Source: Deltaproteobacteria bacterium
GTDB taxonomy: Bacteria > Desulfobacterota > Binatia > UTPRO1
Direction of reading: 5' to 3'
Length of the DNA stretch: 32,763 nt
Assembly (NCBI GenBank): GCA_029262315.1
Contig: JAJCZP010000032.1
Span: 1 to 32,763, forward strand
The position numbers and the translations under genes were made by a program. This document shows positions 1 to 8,400 of this stretch, in pieces. Position 1 is the stretch's first letter; each line of letters starts with the position of its first letter. The notes below the pieces were generated by a model, which was not told the DNA's origin, searched no databases, and was given only the letters and a program-made list of their open reading frames with translations.

Positions 1-168
1 GACTGGGAGTGGGGGGTCACGCTATTTGCGGGCGATCTCAAGGCGATCCGGGACGTCGTCTACGAGATGCGATTCGATCCCGGCAGTGCCGTCTACGGTG
101 TCTTTGGCACATTCTACGTCGGGATTGTGTTCGGCCCCGACGAGCTCGGGTCGGCGTTGCGGCTCTGA
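1..168 (+). CDS. Chlorite dismutase/HemQ-family protein, C-terminal fragment
   Basis: Frame 1 is open from the first base to a TGA at 166-168 and gives 55 residues. They match the end of the chlorite dismutase-like fold: [10 protein letters not shown], then the signature [16 protein letters not shown], then FYVGIVF. In this family the segment belongs to the second ferredoxin-like half that packs over heme. Many members are HemQ/ChdC, which decarboxylates coproheme III to heme b in the coproporphyrin-dependent heme pathway; others are true chlorite dismutases or have no known activity. The residues that separate these lie upstream of the window, so the exact role cannot be read. The start is outside the window. 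The HNH gene begins 13 bases after the stop. Confidence 0.82.
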   Translation, partial: DWEWGVTLFAGDLKAIRDVVYEMRFDPGSAVYGVFGTFYVGIVFGPDELGSALRL

Positions 169-181
169 GGGCCCGGCGGCC

Positions 182-538
182 ATGACGCGCACGCGGAGCT
201 TCCGGCCCCAACGACGACCCTCGGCGGGGAGCAAGGGCGCGAGCCCGGATCTCGAAGCGATCGTTCGGGAGGCTGCGCAATCGCGGGCGCGGCGCCAGCA
301 GGGCTACCGCGCGCGTTCACTCGAGATGCACGGCTGGATCTGTGGCCGGTGCGCGCGCGAGTTCGAAGCCGACAACTTGCAGCTTCTGACCGTCCATCAT
401 CGCGACGGCAATCATCGCTACAATCCCCCGGACGGCTCCAACTGGGAGAATCTGTGTGTGGACTGCCATGAGGCGGAGCATACAGTGGAGCAGTTGGCCG
501 ACTACCTGAGCGGGCCTGATCGGGGCGACAAGCGCTAG
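182..538 (+). CDS. YajD-like HNH nuclease-fold protein
   Basis: The product has 118 residues. After a basic, probably disordered N-terminus of about 40 residues comes a compact zinc-bound HNH module. CGRC (C54, C57) and LCVDC (C92, C95) form the likely zinc knuckle, and VHHRDGNH (H72-H73) and HEAEH (H96, H100) hold the metal and catalytic histidines. The order and the NPPDGSNWENLCVDCH stretch closely resemble E. coli YajD, an uncharacterised HNH family protein. Nuclease activity is therefore inferred from the fold. The ATG at 182 is preferred to an in-frame ATG at 26 because the earlier one lies inside the upstream gene and conservation starts well after 182. It follows the HemQ-like gene by 13 bases, so the two may be co-transcribed. 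Confidence 0.85.
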   Translation: MTRTRSFRPQRRPSAGSKGASPDLEAIVREAAQSRARRQQGYRARSLEMHGWICGRCAREFEADNLQLLTVHHRDGNHRYNPPDGSNWENLCVDCHEAEHTVEQLADYLSGPDRGDKR

Positions 539-643
539 CGGCGTCGTCAGCGGACATGGCATTCGCCCTGCCATCCGCCAGGCGAGTGCATTTGCGTTAT
601 GGATCGGGTGCCTCCTACTCGGTAGCCTCAGGGCATATCGTTT

Positions 644-670
644 CACGAGCGATCAGCCGTATCGCTCGTG
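644..670 (+). promoter_or_regulatory. Perfect 10-bp inverted repeat before the Cys-rich gene
   Basis: CACGAGCGAT (644-653) and ATCGCTCGTG (661-670) are perfect reverse complements around a 7-base loop, in the 150-base gap between the HNH gene and the secreted Cys-rich gene. It ends about 8 bases before the GGAGG that serves the ATG at 689. No T-run follows, so it is not a standard intrinsic terminator. An mRNA leader hairpin or a dyad operator are equally possible. The rest of the gap (539-643) shows only short weak dyads. Confidence 0.5.
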
Positions 671-688
671 TCCTGCCTGGAGGAACTC

Positions 689-3409
689 ATGCCCTCGAAC
701 GCTTTCCGCTTCACTCTCTCCGTCGTTTCCCTCTTCGCCTGCGTCGTTGTTCCCAGCCTTGGTCGTGCGCAGCCCCGGAGCGCGGACGACTACGTCTTCT
801 TGGTGAAGCGCTTTGCTCTGGTGAAAAACGAGAGTGTCGTGAGCGGCAACGTTGGCGTGCAGAACGCCCGCGGCAAACTCAAAGTGGGTCGAGGTGCGAG
901 CGTCCTCGGCCTGGGCGTCGGCGACCGCGTCTTTCTGAACGCGGGCACGACCGTGCTCGACGTGTTTGCGAATACCTTGAAGTTCAATCCGGCGAAGACG
1001 TTTCCCGGCGCGGTCACGCAGCCGGTGCCGTTTCCAGTGTACGTGACGGAGCCCCTCGTCGTTCCCGATCCGTTCGATCCCGCGAACTTCCCCCCGGAGT
1101 TTCCGATCACGTGCGGGGGCGTCAGTAAGAAGGGAGATAAGAACGAGGTGTTCGCGTTGCCCCCGGGCGCCTACGGCGAGGTGAAGATCGCGCAGGGGGG
1201 TCGGCTCGTCTTGTCGGGCGGTACCTACAACTTCTGCGTTCTGGAAGCGGTGCGCGGAGATATCTCGGTCGCTGGGACAGCGACGATCAACGTCCGCGAC
1301 AAGTTCGGTCTCGGCAATCAGGCGAGCCTGCTTCCGAGTGCTCCGCTTGGTGCAGATGACGTGCGGATAAACTTCGCGGGGAAAAGCATCCGGATCAGCG
1401 CGGGCAGTCGCTTTACCGGGCGAATCTTCGCGCCAGAGGGGCAGATCCGTCTCGGACGTCAGGCGGTAGTGATCGGCCACTTCGTCTCCGACAAGCTGCG
1501 GAGTGACAAGGGCTTTACGGCGTTTCCGCCGGCGGATGCGGCGGTGTGTGGTAACGCGATCCTGCAGGGCGCGGAGACCTGCGATCCGCCGGGTGTTGCC
1601 GTGCCGCCGAATCAGAACCTTTGCCGCGTCGGGTGTACCTTCTGCGGCGACAATCTCGTGCAGTCCGGAGAAGCATGCGACGACGGGAACGGTAACGATA
1701 GTGATGGTTGTCGGAACGATTGTACGCTCCCGCCGCCACCACTCTGCGGGAACGACACGGTCGACACGCCGGAGACCTGTGACCCGCCCGGCTCCGATCC
1801 TCCGCCGCAGGGAGGCAATCTCTGCCGGACCAACTGTTCGTACTGTGGAGACGCCACCGTCGACGCCGGAGAGGCTTGCGACGACGGCAATACGATTGAC
1901 GACGACCAGTGCACGAATTCCTGTACTGGCGGTCCGGGACAGCAGACGTCGTGCGGTGACGATCTCGTCGGTCCTGGAGAGACCTGTGACCCACCGGGCT
2001 CCGATCCGGCCCCCCCGGGCGGCAGCCTCTGCCGCGTCGGGTGTACGTACTGCGGTGATGGTGCGCAGAACAGCGGCGAGGCCTGTGACGACGGCAACCT
2101 GGTGGACGATGACGCCTGCCGGAACGATTGCACACTGATGCCGCCGAACCCCTGTGGCAATTTCCAGATCGACGCGGGTGAGACATGCGACCCGCCAGGG
2201 TCGGATCCTCCTCCGGCTGGAGGCGGCCTGTGTCGTGTCAACTGCACGTACTGCGGTGACAACGGGCTACAAGCTGGTGAGGACTGCGACGACGGCAACA
2301 CGGACGACCAGGACACGTGTGCCAACGACTGCCGCGTCAACCAGCCGCCGATGTGTGGCGATGGTTCACTCGATCCGGCCGAGACGTGCGACCCACCGGG
2401 ATCCGATCCGATGGCGCCGAGCGGTGACCTGTGCGGGATCGATTGCACGTTCTGTGGAGACGGCTTCGTGGATCCCGATGAGCAATGTGACGACGGCGGC
2501 GACGGCGACGATCCGTCGGACGATGGCAGCAGCGACTGCGATGGCAGTTCCGACGACAGCAGCTCGTGCGGAGGCAGTTCCGACAGCGAGAGCTCCGATG
2601 CGAGTAGCTCTGACGCCGCCAGCTCGGACGAGAGTGTCAGCGACAACAGCAGCGACTGCGACGGTAGCTCGGATGGGAGCAGCTCGTGCGGAGGGGTTTC
2701 GGACAGCGAGAGCTCCGACGACAGTAGCTCCGACGATAGCGATTCTCGTGAGCAGCTGGTGCCATGTGGGGCGCTCGACGACGACAGCGTCGAATGTCTG
2801 GATGACTGTACTCTGCTGCCAGAGCCGGTATGCGGCGACGGTAGTGTGAATCGGATCTGCGAAACCTGCGATCCTCCGGGTTCCGAGATCGGTTGGAGCG
2901 GCGTCCTCTGCACGACGGAATGCACCTTCTGCGGCGACGGGATCGTCGATCCTGGTGAGGAATGTGATCCGGGCGAGGATGACGACAGCTCGGACGGCGG
3001 GAGCAGTGTGTGCGACGGCAGCTCGGCCGATAGCAGCTCGTGTGGTGGGAGTTCGGACAGCGACAGTTCCGACGCGAGCAGCTCCGGAGGCACCAGCTCG
3101 GCTGACGACAGCAGTGGCTGTGATGAGAGCTCTGCCGACAGCAGCTCGTGCGGCGGGACTTCCGACAGCGAGAGCTCGGACGATAGTAGCTCCGACGATA
3201 GCTCGTCGGAGGATAGCTTCTGTCTCCCGGACTGTACGTTGGCCGATCCCGAGGACGGGGACAGCAGCGGCTGCGACGCCGATTCCGAGGACAGCAGTTC
3301 GTGCGGCGGCTCCTCGGACAGCCAGAGTTCCGATGCGAGCAGTTCCGACGACAGTAGCTCCGATGCGCAGGCGCCCGTTTGGGGTGACGACGACAGCTCG
3401 AGCGACTAG
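689..3409 (+). CDS. Large secreted Cys-rich protein with DUF4215-like and Ser/Asp/Cys repeats
   Basis: The product has 906 residues and its function is unknown. A signal peptide (about 1-29, hydrophobic FTLSVVSLFACVVV, cleavage near GRAQ) indicates export. Residues about 30-280 form a beta-rich domain with repeated short strands, for example GGRLVLSGGTYNF and GRIFAPEGQIRLGRQAVVIG, suggestive of a beta-solenoid. From about residue 285 come twelve half-repeats that alternate between CGD..GEACDDGN and CGN..ETCDPPGSDPPP, the myxococcal disulfide repeat (TIGR02232/DUF4215 type). From about 614 onward the loops of these repeats are invaded by a Ser/Asp/Cys repeat that fills much of the C-terminus. 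The start at ATG 689 is chosen because GGAGG lies 6 bases upstream and the signal peptide begins there; a GTG at 668 would fall inside a hairpin. No cell-wall sorting motif or clear membrane anchor is visible. A surface or matrix protein is the likely role. Confidence 0.8.
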   Translation: MPSNAFRFTLSVVSLFACVVVPSLGRAQPRSADDYVFLVKRFALVKNESVVSGNVGVQNARGKLKVGRGASVLGLGVGDRVFLNAGTTVLDVFANTLKFNPAKTFPGAVTQPVPFPVYVTEPLVVPDPFDPANFPPEFPITCGGVSKKGDKNEVFALPPGAYGEVKIAQGGRLVLSGGTYNFCVLEAVRGDISVAGTATINVRDKFGLGNQASLLPSAPLGADDVRINFAGKSIRISAGSRFTGRIFAPEGQIRLGRQAVVIGHFVSDKLRSDKGFTAFPPADAAVCGNAILQGAETCDPPGVAVPPNQNLCRVGCTFCGDNLVQSGEACDDGNGNDSDGCRNDCTLPPPPLCGNDTVDTPETCDPPGSDPPPQGGNLCRTNCSYCGDATVDAGEACDDGNTIDDDQCTNSCTGGPGQQTSCGDDLVGPGETCDPPGSDPAPPGGSLCRVGCTYCGDGAQNSGEACDDGNLVDDDACRNDCTLMPPNPCGNFQIDAGETCDPPGSDPPPAGGGLCRVNCTYCGDNGLQAGEDCDDGNTDDQDTCANDCRVNQPPMCGDGSLDPAETCDPPGSDPMAPSGDLCGIDCTFCGDGFVDPDEQCDDGGDGDDPSDDGSSDCDGSSDDSSSCGGSSDSESSDASSSDAASSDESVSDNSSDCDGSSDGSSSCGGVSDSESSDDSSSDDSDSREQLVPCGALDDDSVECLDDCTLLPEPVCGDGSVNRICETCDPPGSEIGWSGVLCTTECTFCGDGIVDPGEECDPGEDDDSSDGGSSVCDGSSADSSSCGGSSDSDSSDASSSGGTSSADDSSGCDESSADSSSCGGTSDSESSDDSSSDDSSSEDSFCLPDCTLADPEDGDSSGCDADSEDSSSCGGSSDSQSSDASSSDDSSSDAQAPVWGDDDSSSD
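2528..3369 (+). repeat. Five-copy Ser/Asp/Cys coding repeat (about 34-40 codons each)
   Basis: Five copies of a low-complexity coding unit read roughly C-D-x-S-S-x-x-S-S-S-C-G-G-x-S-D-S-x-S-S-D-x-S-S-S. The leading Cys codons lie at 2537, 2657, 3011, 3119 and 3272. Copies 1 and 2 are exactly 120 bases apart; copies 3 and 4 are 108 bases apart. Every copy has two Cys with nine residues between them. The DNA is built from GAC/AGC/TCC-type triplets with many synonymous differences, so the copies are related but not recently identical. They interrupt the Cys-rich DUF4215-like repeats in three blocks. Confidence 0.8.
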
Positions 3410-3420
3410 GTCCTGAGGCT

Positions 3421-3439
3421 GACGCGTCAGGTACGCGTC
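3421..3439 (+). terminator. Short 7-bp hairpin after the Cys-rich gene
   Basis: GACGCGT (3421-3427) and ACGCGTC (3433-3439) are perfect reverse complements around CAGGT, 12 bases after the stop at 3409. There is no T-run. It may mark the transcript end or be incidental in this GC-rich DNA. Confidence 0.3.
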
Positions 3440-3497
3440 TAGAACGCACCGCCTGCCTGTGCTTACATGTGATCGCGCAAGGGGGGGGTGGTGGAGG

Positions 3498-4319
3498 ATG
3501 CACGGACCCGCAAGTCCGGTTCTACTCGAGGTGAACGCACGGCGGCTCGTGCTGACGGTCTTCGCGATCTGCGTTGGCGCCGAGATCCTGTGGTTCGCTC
3601 TCGACTACGTCGTCAACTACGGTCGTCTCACCGAAATCGGCGCGATTCGTCGGATGTGCAACAACGCGCGTGAGGACGGGCTCGGATCGTGGTTCGCGAT
3701 CACGCAGACGTGGATGATCGCGATGACGCTGTGGCTCACAGTAGCCGTTGCGCGAAAGACGGGCTCCAGCGGAGTCGCCGCTGGCTGGGTCGTGCTTGCG
3801 ATGTTCTTCACCTACATGGCCATCGACGATGGTGCGAAGATTCACGAGCGGCTCGGCACCACCTTTCACGTCATTCACCGCGAGGGGCCCGACGGTGCGT
3901 GGGGCAAGACGCTGCTCGATTTCTTTCCGAGCTACACGTGGCAGCTGGTGTTCCTGCCGATCTTCGGAACGCTCGGCCTTTTTACACTGGGATTCTTGTG
4001 GTTCCAGACTCCGGACGAGTTGTCGCGATTTATGATCGTGACCGCGATCGGATGTTTCGTGTTCGCGGTGAGTCTCGACTTCGTCGAGGGCCTAGATCGC
4101 GAACATCCCCTCAACCTGTACCGGATTGCCACCGAGAATTTCGAGTTGGAAGGCTGGGCCCGGGAGAGCTTTCGGAAGAGCGCGTACCGTAGCCTGAGGC
4201 ACTTTTCCAAGTCACTGGAGGAGTGCATTGAGATGTTCGGGAACACGCTCCTCTGGTGCGTCTTCATCAGGAATCTGACGCATCGGGCGGCAGATCTCCG
4301 GTTCGTCTTCGTCCGCTAG
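3498..4319 (+). CDS. Uncharacterised multi-pass membrane protein
   Basis: The product has 273 residues and I do not recognise a named function. About five hydrophobic segments are visible: LVLTVFAICVGAEILWFAL, WMIAMTLWLTVAVA, WVVLAMFFTYMAI, LVFLPIFGTLGLFTLGFLW and MIVTAIGCFVFAVSL. Charged motifs sit at membrane edges: AIDDGAKIHERLG after segment 3, LDFVEGLDREHP after segment 5, and SLEECIEMFGNTLLW near the C-terminus. The clustered acidic and histidine residues could bind a metal or ion, but that is speculation. The ATG at 3498 is chosen over an upstream GTG at 3459 because it leads straight into the conserved-looking part. GGAGG touches this ATG and a G-run lies 11 bases upstream, so the ribosome site is not ideal. 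The gene lies 88 bases after the Cys-rich gene and converges on the SOD genes. Confidence 0.7.
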   Translation: MHGPASPVLLEVNARRLVLTVFAICVGAEILWFALDYVVNYGRLTEIGAIRRMCNNAREDGLGSWFAITQTWMIAMTLWLTVAVARKTGSSGVAAGWVVLAMFFTYMAIDDGAKIHERLGTTFHVIHREGPDGAWGKTLLDFFPSYTWQLVFLPIFGTLGLFTLGFLWFQTPDELSRFMIVTAIGCFVFAVSLDFVEGLDREHPLNLYRIATENFELEGWARESFRKSAYRSLRHFSKSLEECIEMFGNTLLWCVFIRNLTHRAADLRFVFVR

Positions 4320-4337
4320 GGGAGGCTGCTGAGTGAC

Positions 4338-4360
4338 GCGGTGCGCTGGATGCGCACCGC
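4338..4360. terminator. 9-bp GC hairpin between convergent genes
   Basis: GCGGTGCGC (4338-4346) and GCGCACCGC (4352-4360) pair perfectly around TGGAT in the 69-base gap between the membrane protein (+) and the SOD gene (-). Position and symmetry suit a bidirectional terminator, although neither side has a T-run. Confidence 0.55.
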
Positions 4361-4388
4361 ATCGGCTCGTGGCGTCGCTCGCGCGAGG

Positions 4389-4919
4389 CTACTCTCGCCG
4401 AATCACTCCACAGCCGATGCGATCGCCCGATCCCCCCCCGGGTTGCGTCGTGAGATCGTCACCGTTGGCGTGGATCACGATCGAGCGGCCTACGACCGAG
4501 CGGGGACCGTCTGCGACGGTCAAGCTATCGGTCTCGATCAGGAGGACGCCCGCGCCGCCCGCGTCGGCCTCGAGATTTCCGAGATCGCCGCTATGGCCGT
4601 GGTGTTGGCGATGGTTCCCGTGACTCCCGTGTCCATGCGCGCCACCGTCGGGATTGAAGTGGGATCCGGCGGAACTCCCGTCGGCGGCCGAGCAGTCGCC
4701 GACGGCGTGTACATGCACGCCGTGCTGGCCGGGCGCGATAGCCCGCGCTTCGACCCGTATCGTAGTCTTCCCATCGCGTTCGGTGAAGGTTGCGCCGCCG
4801 GCGACCGTGTTGTCGCCGAGCGGTGTGAATGAGGCAACCGCGCGTGTCGTCCGCGGGGCGCAGGCACTGATCGTCAGTAGCATCCCGAGCGCGAGGGCGA
4901 CCGCAGGTATCGACCGCAC
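4389..4919 (-). CDS. sodC: Cu/Zn superoxide dismutase lipoprotein
   Basis: The product has 176 residues. It has a lipoprotein signal peptide (lipobox ISAC, C20) and a Cu/Zn SOD beta-barrel. The copper ligands are present: HVH at H69 and H71, the bridging His in SHFNP (H87), and H150 in GRSIVIHANGDD. The zinc loop carries H95 and/or H109 plus D112 (HSGDLGNL). Cys76 (GDC) and Cys170 (IGCG) can form the family disulfide. The zinc loop holds an extra His/Gly-rich stretch (about residues 96-109), possibly a metal-scavenging insert. The enzyme would convert superoxide to oxygen and hydrogen peroxide outside the inner membrane. The start is a GTG at 4919, only 3 bases after the stop of the upstream paralogue, so translation is probably coupled. 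Catalytic competence is inferred from intact ligands. Confidence 0.88.
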   Translation of the reverse strand: MRSIPAVALALGMLLTISACAPRTTRAVASFTPLGDNTVAGGATFTERDGKTTIRVEARAIAPGQHGVHVHAVGDCSAADGSSAGSHFNPDGGAHGHGSHGNHRQHHGHSGDLGNLEADAGGAGVLLIETDSLTVADGPRSVVGRSIVIHANGDDLTTQPGGGSGDRIGCGVIRRE

Positions 4920-4922
4920 CTG

Positions 4923-5405
4923 CTAACTCTCGGGTAGACCGATGAGTCCGCAGGCAATGATGCCGAAGGTCTCCTTGAGTTGAGGAGTGTCGGGATCTCC
5001 CGAGATGACGATCGATCGGCCCATGATCGAGCTATCGCCAGGAAAGACCGTGATCTTGTCGAGGCTGATCACGAGGGACGCATCGCCTTTCTCACTACCT
5101 TCGAGGTTCCCGAGGACACCCGCGCGGGCTTCGTCGCCAGGAGTGAATCGCTTGCCGACAGCGGCCGCGTTGGAGCCGCTGCAGTCCCCCTTCTCGTGGA
5201 TGTAAACGCCATGCTGCCCCGGGGGAAGCGCCTTCGCGTTCACGACGATGTCGACCTTGCCGTCCTTCTCCGTGAAAGTGGCCGTGCCGGTCACCTGGGT
5301 TCCGCTCCGGGACTCGAAGCGGGCGGCGGCGCTGCCGTTGCCCCCGCTCGACGAGCAGGCGGCCACGGTGAGTACGCACAGCACAGCGAGAGTTGCTCGA
5401 TACAT
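4923..5405 (-). CDS. Degenerate Cu/Zn-SOD-like lipoprotein
   Basis: The product has 160 residues, with a lipobox (VAAC, C17) and the SOD beta-barrel outline: GTATFTEKDGKVDIVV, LPPGQHGVYIHEKGDC, AGVLGNLEG and GRSIVISGDPD. Most metal ligands are gone. The first copper His is Tyr68; only H70 of the HVH pair remains; the bridging His is replaced in GKRFTP; the zinc-loop HxGDLG reads ARAGVLG; and the last copper His is Ser135. The two disulfide cysteines (C75, C152) are kept. It is probably not a dismutase. A structural, metal-delivery or binding role is possible, as for other SOD-fold proteins that lost activity. The ATG at 5405 is chosen over one at 5426 because AAGAGGAGG lies just upstream and the signal peptide starts there. 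It sits immediately upstream of the intact SOD gene and is likely its tandem duplicate. Confidence 0.85.
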   Translation of the reverse strand: MYRATLAVLCVLTVAACSSSGGNGSAAARFESRSGTQVTGTATFTEKDGKVDIVVNAKALPPGQHGVYIHEKGDCSGSNAAAVGKRFTPGDEARAGVLGNLEGSEKGDASLVISLDKITVFPGDSSIMGRSIVISGDPDTPQLKETFGIIACGLIGLPES

Positions 5406-5481
5406 GGATGAACCTCCTCTTGACAACTATTCGTCGAGCATATGTGCCGGGAGCAGAGACCGAATGCAACGGTCGCGGATT

Positions 5482-8400
5482 TCAGGCTCCGGGAGCCGTC
5501 GCCCGCCCCCGTAGTCGACTTCGGACGGTACCCAACTCGCCACTCTCGATCAGGATACCCTCCTCGAAGGCCAGGACATGTCCCGAGAGTGGCGAAACGC
5601 GCGGGCCGGGCATCAGGATGCCAGCCAGGTTCAGCGGGTCGGTTGCGGATACTACCGCGATCTGTCCGCGATCGTCGGCCCGGCGGGTGGCGCGGAGCGC
5701 ATCTACGGCCTCGGGAAGGGCATACTGTTCGCCAACGAGGCCTGCGACGAACCGGCCGCCACGCACCTCTCCTCGGGCTTCCAGGCGCCGCAGGGTGGCC
5801 AAGAGGGTACGCCACGGCAGGGCGAGGCTCTCGCGCGCCAGCAGCTCACGAAACAGGACGCCATAGCGTCGCAGGAGCTGTCGTGTGATCGCCTCGGCGC
5901 GATGGTCGACATCGTCTTCCCCAGCCGGTGGGCGGAGCAAGGACCATCGTCCGATCGGGAGCGCCCGGCGACGCGTGCGTCCTCCACGGAGCGCCCGCAG
6001 CCGACGCTCGGGGCGTGGCCGATCCGCTGGCGCCAGCAGTGCGCGGAGCCCTGCGAAGCCATCTCCGGTGACCAGTCCGCGCGCGACGAGTTCCCACAGG
6101 GCGTCCTCCGCCTCGGTTGGGAGAAGGCCCGTCGCGCGCGCCACGTCCCCCAGGAAGGACGCGCCCTCGCGCTCGAGGAGGCGAACGACCGACTCGGCAC
6201 CGCCCGAGAGTCGTCTGCCGTCGGCCCGTGGGGTCGCGGCCCAGAGCATGGCGACCTCGTCACGCAGCGCGAGGGAGAGAGGCGCGACGCGCGTCGGTGC
6301 TGGCCGCCTGCGTTCTTTTCCCGAGGGCTCGGGCTGCTCCGCCGGTGCCGAGAACCGTCCCCATGCGAGGACGCCCGCCAGACAGAGCTCGTCGAGCCAG
6401 CTGGGGTCGTATCCTTGGACGCGCGCCGGGAGGACGCTGGCCTCCCAGGCGGGCGCGGGCAGCTCGAGGCCATGGAGTTGCGTGATGACGGCATGAACCC
6501 CGTCACGTCCGTGCAGCTGCGTTCCGGGAAAGAGATGCTGCCAGCGCAGGAGATGGCGCATGAAGTCGGCCGCCGAGACGGGCTCGATCTCTCGCCGGAG
6601 GCGCCCGAGCGTGAGGCGATGAATGCGGGCGAGCAGCCGCCGCTCGCACCATTCGTCCGCCTCGGTGGCGAATCGCCCTCGGAGCACGATGCCCTCGGCT
6701 TCGAGCCGAGCCAGCGCGCTGCCGACGGCTGCAGGCGTACTCCCTAGACGCTGGGCCAAGGCATCCCGTGTCGTCGGCCCGATCGCTTCCAGCCAACCCC
6801 GGACCATGGCGACGACCGCGTCGTCGGGTTCGTCGCATTGCGGTGATCCGGGAGGGAGCGGTAGCGGGGTTTCGAGTCGGGCGTCGCCGAGCGCGCTCCG
6901 CGCGATCTGCGTGCGCTCGGCGGCGACGAGGCCTCGACGGGTTTCGTTCCCCACCGTCCAGCGGATGCGGGCTGCGCGCCCGACGGCGCACAGGTCATCG
7001 GCGAGCGTGGTCCACGCTCCGCCTTCGGGGTCGGGGAGCACGATTAGATCGAGGAGCGTGTCGTGCAATTCATCCGCGTCGCGGACGTCTGGCCAGGCCT
7101 GCGCCCGGACTTCGGCGATGGCTTCGGGGTCGAGTGCGCCCATGCCATCCGCGAGATCGGGATCTGTGCGCCGAAGGCTCACGGCGCGTGCGCGTCGCTC
7201 CTCGAGAGGTGCGTCGTCGAGGAAGGCGTAGGGGTTGGCGTTCAGAATCTCGTGAGCGATCGGCGACGGGGTTGGGGTTTCCACGGCGACGGTCCGGAGG
7301 CGGCCCTGCTCGATGGCCTCGATCAGGGTGCGCAGGCCCTCGACATCCATGGCCTCATGCAGGCAGTTGCGGATCGTCTCATCGACCAGCGGATGCGCGG
7401 GAGGCTCGATCGGACCGCTGCGGTTGTCGGCGCAGGCCAGCTGCGCGGGGAACACGGCGGCCAGGAGGTCTTCGGATCGCATGCGCTGGATCGCCATGGG
7501 GACGCGCTTGCCGCCCATATGACGGAGCAACGTCAGGGCGCGCGTGGCGTTCCAGCGCCAGCGGTTGGTGAACATCGGCGAGGGGAGCACGGCCTGGATG
7601 ACGTCGTGCGTGAGCGACGTGGCCCGCACCATGCTGAACACGCTCTCGAGAGGGAAGCTGTGCTGCTCTCCCAGCGAGATGACGACGCCGTCGTCGGTGG
7701 CGGCAGCCTGCAGCTCGAAATCGAAGGTGACGCAGAAGCGCTTGCGGAGGGCCAAGCCCCACGCGCGGTTCACGCGTCCTCCGAACGGCGAATGCAGGAC
7801 GAGCTGCATCCCTCCGCTTTCGTCGAAGAATCGCTCGGCGACGATGGTATGGCAGGTCGGGACCGCACCAAGGGCCGCGATGGTCGAGCGCAGGTAGTCG
7901 GTGATCTGCTCGGCTCCGCCCTCGTCGACGCGACATTCGGAGATGAGCCAGGTCATGGCGGCGGCGCGGTCGGGCAGTCTGGTGGCAACCTCCTCCCGGA
8001 GATCGGACACCGCGGCCGAGAGCTCGGCCGTCCGCGCGGGGGCCTCGCCGAGCCAGAACGGAATCGTCGGCGGGGTCTGACCGGCGTCTTCGACCCGGAC
8101 CGTACCAGACTCGACGCGTCGGATGCGCCAGGAGTGGTTGCCGAGGAGGAAGATGTCGCCCCCCATGCTCTCGATGGCGAAGTCTTCGTTGACCTTGCCG
8201 ACGCGCGCTCCAGTCGGCTCTTCGACGACGTCGTAGTCGGCCGTATCGGGAATGGCGCCACCGCTCGTCATCGCCGCGAGTCGGGCCCCGCGGCGTCCAC
8301 GGAGACGTCCGTGGACGCGATCGCGATGCAGATGGGCCGACCGGCGGCCACGTCGCGTCGACACACCCTCCGACAGCATGGTTACGACGTCCTCGAATTC

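Noticed and set aside
1612-3093. Long minus-strand open frame rich in Ser, Pro and Leu
   Set aside because: It is the mirror of the Cys-rich and Ser/Asp repeat gene, which has a signal peptide, ribosome site and recognisable repeats.
2528-3369. CRISPR array suspicion from spaced repeats
   Set aside because: The units keep one coding frame, vary at synonymous sites and have no unique spacers, so this is a protein repeat.
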